Positions 41,806 through 51,182 are shown, counted from the stretch's first letter. The stretch is 64,000 bases of DNA from Alloalcanivorax mobilis (GCF_002864685.1 NZ_NMQZ01000002.1:62001-126000), one strand, 5' to 3'. Notes: generated from the letters alone by a model not told the origin. Made by a program: numbers and translations.

Positions 41806-43989
41806 TCACACCGGATCCATCTTCTCTTCTTTACTCTTAGCCAGCAGAAGCAGCACCACGGCAACCACCGCGCCGATGGCATCGCTCCACAGCCCCGGAT
41901 AAATCAGCGCCAGCGCGCCGATCAGGGCCAGCAGGCGCCAGCCCGGGCCGAGGTGCCGGCGCAGGTAGCCTTCCACGGCCACCGCCAGCAGCAGTACGCC
42001 GATGATGCCGGTGACGACGACCCAGAGAATATTGCCGGGGGTGGCGTCGATCATCAGCATGCTGTGGGCGAACACGAACATGTAGGGCACCACGAAGCCG
42101 GCGATGGCCAGTTTCATGGCCTGGAAGCCGGTGGCGTTGGGCGAGCCGCCGCTGATGCCGGCGGCGGCGTAGGCGGCGAGCGCCACCGGGGGCGTGAGGT
42201 TGGCGAAGATGCCGAAGTAGAACACGAACATGTGGGCGACGAAGATGGCGGTGTCGTTGCTGCCGGCCAGTTCTCGGAACAGGGGCAGGTTGAGCAGAAT
42301 CGGCGCGGCCATGGTGCTGGTGATGATGTAGGTGGGGATGCTGGGCAGGCCCATGCCGAGCACGATGGAGGCGAGCATGGTGAGCATCAGGGTGACCAGC
42401 AGTTGCAGGGTCGGGTAGGGGATGGCGTGGCCCAGTTGCACCACGGCGTCGGCGGCGTCCAGGGCGATGCCGGTGAGGGTGGCGATGCCGACGATGATGC
42501 CCACGGCGCCGCAGGCCAGGGCCACGGGGATGGCGTTGCGCACGCCGTCGGTCATGGCGTCGCGGCAGTCGGCGAGGTCGACTTTCTCGGCCACCAGGCC
42601 CAGGCGCGCGCGGATCGCGTTGATCACCACGGGCAGGGCGATCACGGCGAACAGGCTCCAGCGGCTCGGTGACATGTTGGGCACGGAGTGCGACAGCGCC
42701 AGGGCGCGCAGTTGCGGCTCAAAAATCAGCAGCGCCAGCAGCACGCTCAGGCCGATGGTGACCCGGCGGGTGCCGCAGATCAGCACGGTGGCGGCGATCG
42801 ACCAGAAGGCGGCGAAAAAGGGCGCGCGCCCTTCGAACAGCAGCCACAGCAGCACGGCCATGGGGATCAGCAGGTGGCCGCGTTTGAGCAGCACTTCGCG
42901 GATCGGCGTGAGCTGGGAGCGGGGGATGCCTTCCAGGCCGTTGCGCATGGCGCGCAGGTGCACCTGGAACAGCACGCCCAGGTAAAACAACAGCGCCGGA
43001 ATGATGCCCGCCAGAATCACCTGGGTATACGGCACGGACAAGACTTCGGCCATGATGAAGGCGGCGGCGCCCATGATCGGCGGCAGGATCTGCCCGCCGA
43101 CGCTGGCGGAGGCTTCCACGGCGCCGGCGAAGTTGGGTTTGTAGCCGGTGCGCTTCATCAAGGGAATGGTGAAGGCGCCGGTGGTGACCACGTTGGCGAT
43201 GGCCGAGCCGTTGATGGAGCCGAGCAGGCCGCTGGCCAGCACCGCCACCTTGGCGGGGCCGCCCCGGGTGTGGCCGGCCACGGCCAGGGCCAGGTCGTTG
43301 AACAACTGGCCGAGGCCGGATTTGACCAGAAAGGCGCCGAACAGAATAAACAGAATGATGTAGCTGGCGGACACGGCGATGGCGGTGCCCAGCAGCCCTT
43401 CGGTGATGAACACCAGGTGCGACATGATCTGCCGGCCGGTGGCCAGCACGATGTTCTCGTTGAGCTCGGGGTAGAACGACAGCTTGGCGTAGAAGCCGTA
43501 GATCAGAAAAATCGTGGCCAGCAGGGTCAGGCCCCAGCCGGTGACGCGGCGGGTGGCGTCCAGCACCATCAGAATGGCCATGGCGCCGACGATCATATCG
43601 GTGGTGTTGACGCGCCCGCCGGAGGCGATCACCCGGTCCGCCACCACCAGCATATAAATGCCGATGCCGAAGGCGGCGGCGGCCAGCAGCAGGTCGAGCC
43701 AGGGCACCCGGTCACGGACGCCTTTTTTGGTCATCGGATAAAGAATAAAAGTGAGAGCCAGCAGCGTGTAAAGGTGGATGCTGCGCTGCGCCACGTCCAC
43801 CAGTGGGCCGGAGAATGAAGTGTACAGGTGGAAGGCCGCCAGCAGGACGCAAACGGTGGTCACGAAGAGCACCGCCCAACGGGGCAGGGCGTCGCGCACC
43901 ACGCTTTCGCGGTCGTATTTTTCCAGGGCTTCCTTGATCGCTGGGTCGGTGTCCGGCGATGCCGGGGGCGGCGGCGTTAACTGGCTCAT
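41806..43989 (-). CDS. TRAP transporter permease, TAXI-type 4TM/12TM fusion
   Basis: A 727-residue inner-membrane protein, the fused small and large permease subunits of a TRAP carrier driven by an ion gradient. The N-terminal four-helix part is followed by ~12-14 helices with family stretches 'FILFGAFLVKSGLGQLFNDL', 'GGPAKVAVLASGLLGSINGS', 'NFAGAVEASASVGGQILPPI' and 'VLGMGLPSIPTYIITSTMAA'. The start at 43989 has GGAGAGG upstream. It forms an operon with the DUF1850 gene and the TAXI binding protein gene. Substrate unknown; TAXI systems often carry glutamate-like or other organic acids. Confidence 0.93.
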   Translation of the reverse strand: MSQLTPPPPASPDTDPAIKEALEKYDRESVVRDALPRWAVLFVTTVCVLLAAFHLYTSFSGPLVDVAQRSIHLYTLLALTFILYPMTKKGVRDRVPWLDLLLAAAAFGIGIYMLVVADRVIASGGRVNTTDMIVGAMAILMVLDATRRVTGWGLTLLATIFLIYGFYAKLSFYPELNENIVLATGRQIMSHLVFITEGLLGTAIAVSASYIILFILFGAFLVKSGLGQLFNDLALAVAGHTRGGPAKVAVLASGLLGSINGSAIANVVTTGAFTIPLMKRTGYKPNFAGAVEASASVGGQILPPIMGAAAFIMAEVLSVPYTQVILAGIIPALLFYLGVLFQVHLRAMRNGLEGIPRSQLTPIREVLLKRGHLLIPMAVLLWLLFEGRAPFFAAFWSIAATVLICGTRRVTIGLSVLLALLIFEPQLRALALSHSVPNMSPSRWSLFAVIALPVVINAIRARLGLVAEKVDLADCRDAMTDGVRNAIPVALACGAVGIIVGIATLTGIALDAADAVVQLGHAIPYPTLQLLVTLMLTMLASIVLGMGLPSIPTYIITSTMAAPILLNLPLFRELAGSNDTAIFVAHMFVFYFGIFANLTPPVALAAYAAAGISGGSPNATGFQAMKLAIAGFVVPYMFVFAHSMLMIDATPGNILWVVVTGIIGVLLLAVAVEGYLRRHLGPGWRLLALIGALALIYPGLWSDAIGAVVAVVLLLLAKSKEEKMDPV

Positions 43990-44038
43990 GGGCCTCTCCA
44001 CACTGCAAAGAAACATCGCGCCACGGGGCGCAATGCCT

Positions 44039-44554
44039 TCAACGAATTGACAAAATGCCCGCGCCGCGCAGCAGGCCGGGCAAAACCGTTAACAAGGGGG
44101 CATCACGGGTGGTGAACGTCAGAATCGGCGGCGCGCCCGGGCCGGTTAGCGCCAGTGTCCACCCCCGGTAACGCAGGCGGTAGTGCTCCGCGGCGGCGGC
44201 CTGAACATTGAGCGGGTCGACGGGCCGTTGAATGCCGCTCATCACCACCCAGCCGTTTTCCAGGCGTGTTTCCGTTCCCACCTGGGCGGGCACGCCAGCG
44301 CCGAAGGTCTTGAAGCGGGTTTCCACCAGCATCAGGCCGCCGTCCGGTTGAACCTGGAAGCGCTCTTGCCAGTCTTCCTTCTCCACCGAATGGGTCCACC
44401 GCAACACGAAGGTGGTGCCGGCGGCGCCGGGCAAGGCATAGCGAAGATGATCGCCTTGCAGCACCACCAGCCACGGCAGCGGCAATAGCGTGCCGGTGGC
44501 CGCCACGGTCACGATCAGCACCGGCCACCACCACCCGCCGCGAAGCTTACGCAT
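44039..44554 (-). CDS. DUF1850 protein of TAXI-TRAP operon
   Basis: A 171-residue protein with one N-terminal hydrophobic anchor ('WWPVLIVTVAATGTLLPLPW') and a periplasmic beta-rich domain including 'FVLRWTHSVEKEDWQERF', the DUF1850 signature. Proteins of this family sit between the binding protein and permease genes in TAXI-type TRAP operons, as here. Exact role unknown, probably an accessory subunit. Confidence 0.85.
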   Translation of the reverse strand: MRKLRGGWWWPVLIVTVAATGTLLPLPWLVVLQGDHLRYALPGAAGTTFVLRWTHSVEKEDWQERFQVQPDGGLMLVETRFKTFGAGVPAQVGTETRLENGWVVMSGIQRPVDPLNVQAAAAEHYRLRYRGWTLALTGPGAPPILTFTTRDAPLLTVLPGLLRGAGILSIR

Positions 44555-44576
44555 TGGTGCGTGAGTCGCTCAGACC

Positions 44577-45644
44577 TCAGTCGTTGCTGGCGTCATCCGT
44601 GCCTGCGCGGCCATCGTAGTACGCCTTCGCGCCGGGATGCAGGGGCACCACCAGGTGTTGGTCCATGCTGGCGGGATCGATGTCCTTGAGCGCGCCCACC
44701 GAGACCTTGTCGGACTGCAAGTAGTCGTCGAAGCGTTGCGTCAGTTCTTCCGCCACGCCGTCATCCATGGAGGCCGGCACGATCAGGATATTGCGGATCG
44801 CCACGGTGGTCACCGCGTTGTCCAGGCCGTAGCGCTCGGGTTTGTCCGCGGGGATCGTGTAGCTTTCGTAATACGGGTAGGCCTCGAGCAGTTTGTCGGC
44901 CACATCCCCATCGACGGGCACGAAGGTGACGTCGTTGGTCTGCATCAGGCCGGTGATGCTGGAGTTGGGCACGCCGGAGGTGAAGAAGGCCGCGTCCAGG
45001 TTGCCGTTGCTCATTTCGGTGACACTGTCGGCGTAGCCGGTGTGGCTGACCCGCGCCATATCCTCGTAGCTGAGCCCGGCGGACTCCAGCACTTTGCTGG
45101 CGCTCTGTTCCACGCCGGAACCCACCTTGCCCACGCCGATACGCTTGCCCGCCAGCTCCGCGACGCCTTTGATGCCGCTTTCCTGGGTGGCGACGATCTG
45201 CACTACCTTCGGGTACAGGCCCGCCAGGGTGGCGATGTCCGCCTTGTTGCCTTCGAACTGGTTCTTGCCGTTGATGGCGTCATAGGCCACATCGCTCATG
45301 ACGATGGCAATGTGGTTCAGGCCATCCTGAATATTCTGGATGTTCTGCACTGACGCGCCGGTGGAGACCACCTGAACCCGGCCCACCTTGTCGCTGGCTT
45401 CGAAGATCGGTTTCAGGGCGCCGCCAATCGGGTAATAGGAGCCCGAGGTGCCGCCGGTGCCGAAGATCAGATCCACCTCCGATTGGCTGGCGTCGGCCTG
45501 GGACGATTCGGTGGCGGCGTTGTCGATCGCGCTGCCGGTGCCGGCCTCGTTCTTGGCGGCGTCGTTGCCATTGTCACTGCAGCCGGAGAACAATACTCCG
45601 GACAACCCCAGCGCGGCGGCCAGTATCAGAGTGCGAGATATCAT
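44577..45644 (-). CDS. TAXI-family TRAP transporter substrate-binding protein
   Basis: A 355-residue periplasmic binding protein. Lipoprotein signal 'MISRTLILAAALGLSGVLFS' then GC (lipid Cys22), a low-complexity linker rich in Asp/Asn/Ala, then the TAXI domain with 'DLIFGTGGTSGSYYPIGGAL' and 'GKRIGVGKVGSGVEQSASKV'. It captures the substrate and hands it to the fused permease. First gene of the operon. The 207 bases before it hold no gene I can support. Confidence 0.92.
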   Translation of the reverse strand: MISRTLILAAALGLSGVLFSGCSDNGNDAAKNEAGTGSAIDNAATESSQADASQSEVDLIFGTGGTSGSYYPIGGALKPIFEASDKVGRVQVVSTGASVQNIQNIQDGLNHIAIVMSDVAYDAINGKNQFEGNKADIATLAGLYPKVVQIVATQESGIKGVAELAGKRIGVGKVGSGVEQSASKVLESAGLSYEDMARVSHTGYADSVTEMSNGNLDAAFFTSGVPNSSITGLMQTNDVTFVPVDGDVADKLLEAYPYYESYTIPADKPERYGLDNAVTTVAIRNILIVPASMDDGVAEELTQRFDDYLQSDKVSVGALKDIDPASMDQHLVVPLHPGAKAYYDGRAGTDDASND

Positions 45645-45851
45645 GGGTCTCTCCTGGTGAGGTATCGCTGTTGTTTGTTGCTGTTATTGAGATCCTGACG
45701 ACAGCTTACGAGTGGTGATACCTCGATACTACGCCAGGAACGGGCTTTAAGACTAAAGTAGAACAGCGATAACGGTTTCACCGAGAACGGGTCTGATTTT
45801 TTAGACACGCTTAAAGAAAGCACGGCGGGTGCTTGGCGGACAGGGATGCGC

Positions 45852-46109
45852 CTAGGCGCCGCCCTTTTTTTGCGGAGCCCGTTCTGCTCGGGCATGCAAA
45901 ACGAGACGCAGCAACCAACCCGCCGGGGATTCGACCAGCGTGGTGGGCCGGCGTGCCGTTTGCGGTGAAGTCAGTTTGATCAACAGTGCCTGCTGGTTTA
46001 ACCAGGCTTCCACGCCTTCGAGGGCTTCATCATCGTTTAGCATCGTTTCCAGAGCGGACGGCGAACTGCCGCGCTTATTTTTCCAGGTGTTTTCGTGGTG
46101 GGGGCTCAT
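45852..46109 (-). CDS. Hypothetical protein (85 aa)
   Basis: An 85-residue, Ala/Leu-rich soluble protein with a charged N-terminus and a basic C-terminus ending 'KKGGA'. No family recognised. Its ATG overlaps the stop of the upstream membrane protein gene (ATGA), so the two are co-transcribed under the same TetR-type operator. Confidence 0.55.
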   Translation of the reverse strand: MSPHHENTWKNKRGSSPSALETMLNDDEALEGVEAWLNQQALLIKLTSPQTARRPTTLVESPAGWLLRLVLHARAERAPQKKGGA

Positions 46110-46684
46110 CGCGTTTTCCTGAAGTGCGCATTGATTAAGTGGTTCGCGGTTTCATCATTCACCGGACGATTAGGGGCTGGGTTGGTCAGGCAGTGTTTCT
46201 TCTGCTGCGAGCGCATCCACCAGAACTGCAAGACGGAGCCCAGCACAAAGAGGCCCAGCCAGGCCGCGAGTGCGGCGCGCACGAGGGGGGATTCCGGCCC
46301 GTCCGCAAGCGGGTGGGCAACGGGCAGCCGTGTCAGCGTTTCATTGATCCCGGGCACCAACAGCAGGAAGAAACTGAAGGCGAACGCGAACTGGGCCAGA
46401 TAGGGCCGTGCGCGCCCGAGCAGGGATAGTCGTGAAACAAGCACCGCGCCGGCTATCGCAAGCAATGCCACGATGCCCAGGGCATGGCCGACATTGAAGC
46501 CGCCGGTGCTGGATAATCCGAACGAGGTGAACACGGAAACGACCATTCCGGTCAGATAAAACTTACCGGACGGAATGGCGCTGTCGATTTTGTGATGGCG
46601 GGCGTAGCTATACAGCCCCGCGGCGAACGTTATCACGCTGATCAGGGTATGGCCGGCGCCGAGGGCGGAAATGGGATGGGGCAT
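46106..46684 (-). CDS. Polytopic membrane protein, DUF2306-like
   Basis: A 192-residue membrane protein with five to six hydrophobic helices and conserved His/Tyr at 'YSYARHHKID' and 'GHALGIVALLAI', reminiscent of DUF2306-type proteins. ATG 46684 has AGGAG upstream. A perfect palindrome, ACCAACTAGTTGGT, lies 60 bases before the start, and the gene for a TetR regulator is next to it. Function unknown. Confidence 0.6.
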   Translation of the reverse strand: MPHPISALGAGHTLISVITFAAGLYSYARHHKIDSAIPSGKFYLTGMVVSVFTSFGLSSTGGFNVGHALGIVALLAIAGAVLVSRLSLLGRARPYLAQFAFAFSFFLLLVPGINETLTRLPVAHPLADGPESPLVRAALAAWLGLFVLGSVLQFWWMRSQQKKHCLTNPAPNRPVNDETANHLINAHFRKTR

Positions 46685-46744
46685 AACGATGACTCCTGGT
46701 GTCAGTCGGGCTTGGCGGTTGAGGTACCGAGGGTTAAAATACAA

Positions 46745-46758
46745 ACCAACTAGTTGGT
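46745..46758 (-). promoter_or_regulatory. TetR-type operator O1
   Basis: Perfect palindrome ACCAACTAGTTGGT followed by CGG, between the TetR gene and the membrane-protein gene. A close copy lies at 47495, before the TetR gene itself. Confidence 0.7.
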
Positions 46759-46814
46759 CGGTTAAATGATCAAAAATAAGAGCCCTATAGTGCGGCGGCT
46801 CGTCGTAAAGACGA

Positions 46815-47402
46815 TCAGGTAGGGACAGACAGTTGGCGAATGGCCGTGCGTGAAATCGCCTGGAACGACTCCGCGTCGTTCAGGGCCCGGGCGGTGAGCA
46901 TGGCGCCGTGCACCATGGACATAAAGGTCTGCGCCTCGACCGAGGCCGTACCACTGAACCGGAACTGCCCGGTGGCCTGACCACGTTCCAGAACGGTGAC
47001 GAGCCAGGCCGTCAGATCCTGGAAATAGGCACGAACCTGATCCGCGATGTCGGCTGGAACCATCGGCGATTCGGCGGCCAGCATGGCGCAAATGCACATG
47101 GGCGATGTGCCCTCGCGGATGCATTCCGCCCAATAGTCGGTGTAGGCGGTCAGACGCGCCAGCGGGTCCTCGAAGTGTTGATCAAGAGCGGCCAGGCCAT
47201 CCCGGGTCTGCTCGCGGTGCCGTGCAACCACGGCCAGAACCAGATCCGCCTTGCTGGGAAAATGATGATGGATGCTGGGCTTGCCGATATGGACTCGTTT
47301 GGACACATCAGCGTAGCTGAAACCGTGGTAGCCACCGGCGGCAAGCAGTTGCTTGGTATGGTCCGCGATTTCGGTTGCCCGAGGGGAAAGCTCCGTGCTC
47401 AT
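46815..47402 (-). CDS. TetR-family transcriptional regulator
   Basis: A 195-residue TetR repressor: helix-turn-helix 'FSYADVSKRVHIGKPSIHHHFPSKADL' (residues ~29-56, shown as FSYADVSKRVHIGKPSIHHH), then a TetR C-terminal domain with 'CAMLAAESPMVPADI', as in the AcuR/NemR-like group. Both the gene's own upstream region (47495) and the next operon (46745) carry ACTAGTTGGTCGG, so it likely represses itself and the membrane-protein operon. Confidence 0.88.
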   Translation of the reverse strand: MSTELSPRATEIADHTKQLLAAGGYHGFSYADVSKRVHIGKPSIHHHFPSKADLVLAVVARHREQTRDGLAALDQHFEDPLARLTAYTDYWAECIREGTSPMCICAMLAAESPMVPADIADQVRAYFQDLTAWLVTVLERGQATGQFRFSGTASVEAQTFMSMVHGAMLTARALNDAESFQAISRTAIRQLSVPT

Positions 47403-47494
47403 AAGTCCGTGCTCATAAAAGAGTGACGCGATGTGTGCTCAGTTCACGCAAAGCAACGTCACGAGCGCCGCTGCTTGCTGTATCCAAGGTGTCA

Positions 47495-47508
47495 ATCTAC
47501 TAGTTGGT
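47495..47508 (-). promoter_or_regulatory. TetR-type operator O2
   Basis: ATCTACTAGTTGGT followed by CGG, matching O1 in 11 of 14 bases including the whole right half. About 95 bases before the TetR start. Confidence 0.6.
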
Positions 47509-47583
47509 CGGCTGGGTGTCAAAGGGAGAGATCAAAGGGGCATCCTCATATTTCTCACGCCCCCGATTCCGAGCGGTTGGCGC

Positions 47584-48846
47584 CTAATCGAAAATGGAAG
47601 GGGACAGCAGGGTCGCTTTGGCCAAGTATTCGATATCGCCGGCGGCCATGCCCGCCGTCGAGAACCTCTCTTTCCAGTGGGTTTCCACGGTCCGGCGGAT
47701 GGCATCGACGCATTCGCTGGCCCCGTTGGCGGCCAGGCCAAACCGCTGGGCCTGGCTGAGCGCGTTGTTGAGGCTGGCCGCGCGGCCCTGATCGCCGACG
47801 ATCATGGCCAGGTCCGCGGAATAGCCCAGCCGTGGCAGGGGGCAGAGGTCGTAGGCTGGCGTTAGCTCAAGGGCGCGGCCGTCCCAGAAGCAGGCGTGGT
47901 TGCGGGCGTGGTCATCGGTGTTGCCAATCAGGATATTGAAGACCATGCGCCGGAACAGCTCACGGCCATCCCGTTCGAAATCCCGGGCGTACTTGCGCAG
48001 CAGGTCGGCCAGTTCCAGATAGCTGGCGTCGCCGGCGCGCACCGCGTACTCGTCCAGGTCCAGCAGCGTCATGGCGCTGAGCATATGGCGGCGGGTCAGG
48101 TTGCCCGCTGCGTCGGTTTCCCGGTCAAAGCGGCGCACCAGCAGAACATCCTTGCCCGAGACGTCGAGCACCCGGGTCTGCGCGACGTGCAGGCCGGCCT
48201 TGGCGGCGAGCCGCATGGCGCCGCATTCGGCGGCGATCATGTTGATGGTGTCCCTGCTGGAGCTGAACTTGGCGACCCAGTATTGCTTTCCCTGCCGGAA
48301 CAGCACCTTGGGGCGGGCGCCGCCAATGCTGGTGCCGTGATTCAGCGCCGCATCCAGCTCTTCGCTCAGTTCCTCACCGCGTTCCATCTGTTCCGCCGCT
48401 TCCAGGGCGTCGGCAAGCGGGCTGACGCGCCTGGCGCGAGGGTCATAGGCGTCCGGGGTCTCGGTGGTGTCCAGCGCGCCAATACGATCAGAGCCGGCGC
48501 CGAGAAGATAATCGATTTCGCCGAGCTCGCCTTCGAGGCGGCTATCGGCCTGGCCGGTCGAATCGATTGTCTTGGCAATTTCTCTTTGGATGAGGCGCCG
48601 CCCCCAGGCGTCCGGCGCCGCGTCCCGTAAGGCCCCGCTCAGTTCGTTGTCGAGCACGAAAGGCTCGCCGGTCAGTTCGCCCAGAGGGCGGCCAGGGATG
48701 GAGAGGGGGATGGCGTCCCGGCGGGCGAGATAGCTTCTGCCGTAACGAAATACGTATTCGGTGCCATCCCAGGCCACCACGCCACACACCACGGGCTTGG
48801 TCTGCCCGGGTGGAAAGATCCAGATATAGGCCCTGTCAGAAATCAT
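47584..48846 (-). CDS. hipA: HipA-family serine/threonine kinase toxin
   Basis: A 420-residue HipA-like kinase. N-terminal 'YIWIFPPGQTKPVVCGVVAW' and the 'GTSIGGARPKVLF' loop that precedes the ATP site, 'YWVAKFSSSRD' (catalytic Lys) and the active-site block 'NILIGNTDDHARNHACFWDG' with the D-x-x-x-N and following 'LTPAYDLCP'. HipA phosphorylates glutamyl-tRNA synthetase and drives persistence. ATG 48846 overlaps hipB by 11 bases; a longer frame extending through hipB is not used. Confidence 0.9.
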   Translation of the reverse strand: MISDRAYIWIFPPGQTKPVVCGVVAWDGTEYVFRYGRSYLARRDAIPLSIPGRPLGELTGEPFVLDNELSGALRDAAPDAWGRRLIQREIAKTIDSTGQADSRLEGELGEIDYLLGAGSDRIGALDTTETPDAYDPRARRVSPLADALEAAEQMERGEELSEELDAALNHGTSIGGARPKVLFRQGKQYWVAKFSSSRDTINMIAAECGAMRLAAKAGLHVAQTRVLDVSGKDVLLVRRFDRETDAAGNLTRRHMLSAMTLLDLDEYAVRAGDASYLELADLLRKYARDFERDGRELFRRMVFNILIGNTDDHARNHACFWDGRALELTPAYDLCPLPRLGYSADLAMIVGDQGRAASLNNALSQAQRFGLAANGASECVDAIRRTVETHWKERFSTAGMAAGDIEYLAKATLLSPSIFD

Positions 48847-49201
48847 TGTCGATCTCGGTGGGCCGGATTCGTTTCCGGGTGTGGGCCGGTCGCGCTCGGG
48901 CAAGACGCGGGTCGGCGAGGAAGAGGCCGCCGGTTGGCGAACGGTTCGGCCCGGGCAGGGTGGCCAGCAGAGGCAGGTCAAGCAGCCAGAGAGCGGCCAC
49001 CACAAGGCCGACGCCCACATTCGGGTCGCCTTTTTCCAAGGCGCTGACGTGGCGCCGGTCGACATCACCCAGCCTCTGCCCGAGGTCGGACTGGGACCAG
49101 CCCCTTTGCTTGCGCGCCTCGGTGATCAGCCGGCCGGTGTCGCGCAGGGCGTCACGGATCTGGGCTTTGCGCTGGATGGAGAAATCGACTTTCTTTGGCA
49201 T
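48836..49201 (-). CDS. hipB: HipB-like antitoxin (Xre/Cro HTH)
   Basis: A 121-residue helix-turn-helix protein: 'LITEARKQRGWSQSDLGQRL' and 'RRHVSALEKGDPNVGVGL' at residues ~25-70, then an extended Pro/Arg-rich tail longer than in E. coli HipB. It neutralises HipA and represses the operon. GTAC-rich palindromes lie upstream (49279-49303). Confidence 0.88.
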   Translation of the reverse strand: MPKKVDFSIQRKAQIRDALRDTGRLITEARKQRGWSQSDLGQRLGDVDRRHVSALEKGDPNVGVGLVVAALWLLDLPLLATLPGPNRSPTGGLFLADPRLARARPAHTRKRIRPTEIDNDF

Positions 49202-49278
49202 TGGGCATTAAACCGTACAAAAATTCGGTTTATGTACGCTAATGGGTACATTTCGTTGCGTCAAGAATTGATTTCTTC

Positions 49279-49303
49279 AAAATGTACACATAAATGTACA
49301 TTT
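49279..49303 (-). promoter_or_regulatory. Probable HipB operator region
   Basis: AAAATGTACA (49279-49288) and the perfect palindrome AAATGTACATTT (49292-49303); further GTAC words occur nearer the start (around 49214, 49235 and 49246). The repeated spacing suggests cooperative HipB binding. Confidence 0.5.
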
Positions 49304-49465
49304 TGGTTCATTATGTGCGGTTTAGAGTACAAATAAGAAGTGGCCACATCGAATCGCGCGCTGGCCTTTAACCCGATACAGTCTCATGTCGACCGGGTCG
49401 ATTCCGGGTGACGGCCCGACAACAAAAAGCCCGGCACCATGCCGGAGGCTAAGGAGAGAGAAAAC

Positions 49466-49858
49466 GTGTTCAACCACATCATGATCGGTTCCAACGACAT
49501 CGAGCGCTCCAAGCGCTTCTACGACGCGGTGCTGAGCGTGCTCGGCGCCGGCGAGCCGGTGCGTCACCAGACGGCGGCCGGCCATACCCGGCTGTTCTAC
49601 CGGCACGAAGGCAACACCCTGGCGGTCACCCAGCCGATCAATGGCGAGGCGGCCTGCGGCGCCAACGGCGGCACCATTGGTTTCAAGTGCGGCTCGCCGG
49701 AGCAGGTGAAGGAGTTTCATGACGTGGCGGTGGCCCACGGTGGCAAGTCGGTTGAGGACCCGCCGGGCCTGCGCGAGAGCGACATGGGCGCCATGCACCT
49801 GAGCTACGTGCTGGACCCGGACGGCAACAAGCTGTGCGGGCTGTACCGCGTCAAATAG
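49466..49858 (+). CDS. VOC (glyoxalase/dioxygenase) family protein
   Basis: A 130-residue vicinal-oxygen-chelate protein: 'FNHIMIGSNDIERSKRFYDA' with the metal-ligand His4, 'GNTLAVTQPINGEAA', 'GTIGFKCGSPEQVKEFHDVA' and 'HLSYVLDPDGNKLCGLYR'. GTG 49466 is used because AAGGAGAG lies ~10 bases upstream. The substrate cannot be read; related proteins handle glutathione conjugates or catechols. Confidence 0.88.
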   Translation: MFNHIMIGSNDIERSKRFYDAVLSVLGAGEPVRHQTAAGHTRLFYRHEGNTLAVTQPINGEAACGANGGTIGFKCGSPEQVKEFHDVAVAHGGKSVEDPPGLRESDMGAMHLSYVLDPDGNKLCGLYRVK

Positions 49859-49940
49859 ACGGCAACTGATTCCCGATGCCGTGGGGCGAGGCGCCCGCCT
49901 CGCCCACCCCGGGCACCTTGTCCGGCCTGCAAAGCGCTGC

Positions 49941-51182
49941 TCAAAACCGATCCGCCCGATAGGGCGCCATATCCACTTCCGCCGGCTCCCCGTCCATCAT
50001 CTGCCCGAGCAATTTGCCGGTGATCGGCCCCATGGTGAAGCCCTGGTGCCCGTGCCCGAAGGCCAGCCACAGGCCGGGCAGGCCGGGGGCTGGGCCGATC
50101 ACCGGTTTCATGTCAGGGGTGCAGGGGCGGGCGCCCATCCAGGGTTGCGGGTCGAGGCGCTCGCCAAGGGGAAACAGCGTTCGCGCCACGGCTTCGGCGG
50201 CGGCCAGTTGCTGGTAGCGGGGCGAAGCGTCGTGGCGCGCCAGTTCGGCGCCGGTGGTGAGGCGGATGCCGGCGCGCATCGGGGCGAGCAAATAGCCGGT
50301 TTCGGAGTCCATCAGCCAGTGGCGCAGGCGGGCGTTGTCGTGGGCGCCGTAATGCATGTGGTAGCCGCGTTTCACGAACAGCGGCACATGCAAGCCTTGC
50401 TGGTCGAGCCATTGTGCGGACCAGGGGCCCAGCGCCAGCACCACTTGCTGGGCACGGATCGTCTCGCCGCCGGCCATTACCTGCCAGCCGCTGCCGTCGC
50501 GGGAAAGCGTTTCCAGGGGCGCCTGGATAAAGCGCCCGCCTCGTTGCTGGAAGTCCTCGGCGTAGGCGGCCACCAGGGCGCCGGGGTCGGTGGCGGTCCA
50601 GGGCTGGGTCCAGTGGAGGGCGCCGGCGAGGCCGGAGGCCAGGTCCGGTTCTTCTTCAGCGAGCGCAGCGTGGTCCAGCACGCGATGGGTGACGTCGTAT
50701 TCGTCGGCGTCCTGCCGGGCCTGGCGGCATTCCGCGTCGAAGGCGGCAGCGGTGCGGAACACTTCCAGGTAGCCGTCCTGGCGGATCAGGTCCCCGGCGC
50801 CGGCGGCGTCGATCATCTCCGCGTGGGCGTCCCGCGCCCGGGTGATCAGAGCCGCGTACTCGGGAACGATGCGCGCATAGCGCTCCGGCGCCGAATTGCG
50901 CCAGTACTGGAACAGGGGCAGGGCGGCCCGGGCCATGCCGGAAGGCTGGTAGCGGATGTCGACGGCCCGGTTGGGCAGCACCCGGGTCAGCGTGGCCAGA
51001 TCCCGGGGGAAGCGGTAAGGCCGCACCGCTTCACGCTGGATGATGCCGGCGTTGCCGAAGGAGGTCTCGCGGCCCGGTGCATTGCGATCCACCAGGGTGA
51101 CGCGGTGGCCGCGCCGCAGCAGGTGCCAGGCGGCGCACACGCCGACCATGCCGGCGCCGAGTACCACTGTGTGTTTTGCCAT
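49941..51182 (-). CDS. FAD-dependent D-amino-acid dehydrogenase-like oxidoreductase
   Basis: A 413-residue DadA-type flavoenzyme. N-terminal Rossmann motif 'VVLGAGMVGVCAAWHLLRRG' (GxGxxG), the family segment 'SFGNAGIIQ', and C-terminal 'MGARPCTPDMKPVIGPAPGL' and 'LAFGHGHQGFTMGPITGKLL'. It oxidises an amino acid or related amine, probably at the membrane. ATG 51182 has GAGGAG upstream. Divergent from the zinc-ribbon gene. Substrate uncertain. Confidence 0.88.
   Translation of the reverse strand: MAKHTVVLGAGMVGVCAAWHLLRRGHRVTLVDRNAPGRETSFGNAGIIQREAVRPYRFPRDLATLTRVLPNRAVDIRYQPSGMARAALPLFQYWRNSAPERYARIVPEYAALITRARDAHAEMIDAAGAGDLIRQDGYLEVFRTAAAFDAECRQARQDADEYDVTHRVLDHAALAEEEPDLASGLAGALHWTQPWTATDPGALVAAYAEDFQQRGGRFIQAPLETLSRDGSGWQVMAGGETIRAQQVVLALGPWSAQWLDQQGLHVPLFVKRGYHMHYGAHDNARLRHWLMDSETGYLLAPMRAGIRLTTGAELARHDASPRYQQLAAAEAVARTLFPLGERLDPQPWMGARPCTPDMKPVIGPAPGLPGLWLAFGHGHQGFTMGPITGKLLGQMMDGEPAEVDMAPYRADRF

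Noticed and set aside
41953-43818. Long plus-strand open frames opposite the TRAP permease (239 and 376 residues)
   Set aside because: Gly/His/Gln-rich shadow frames of a very GC-rich gene on the other strand; no family resemblance.
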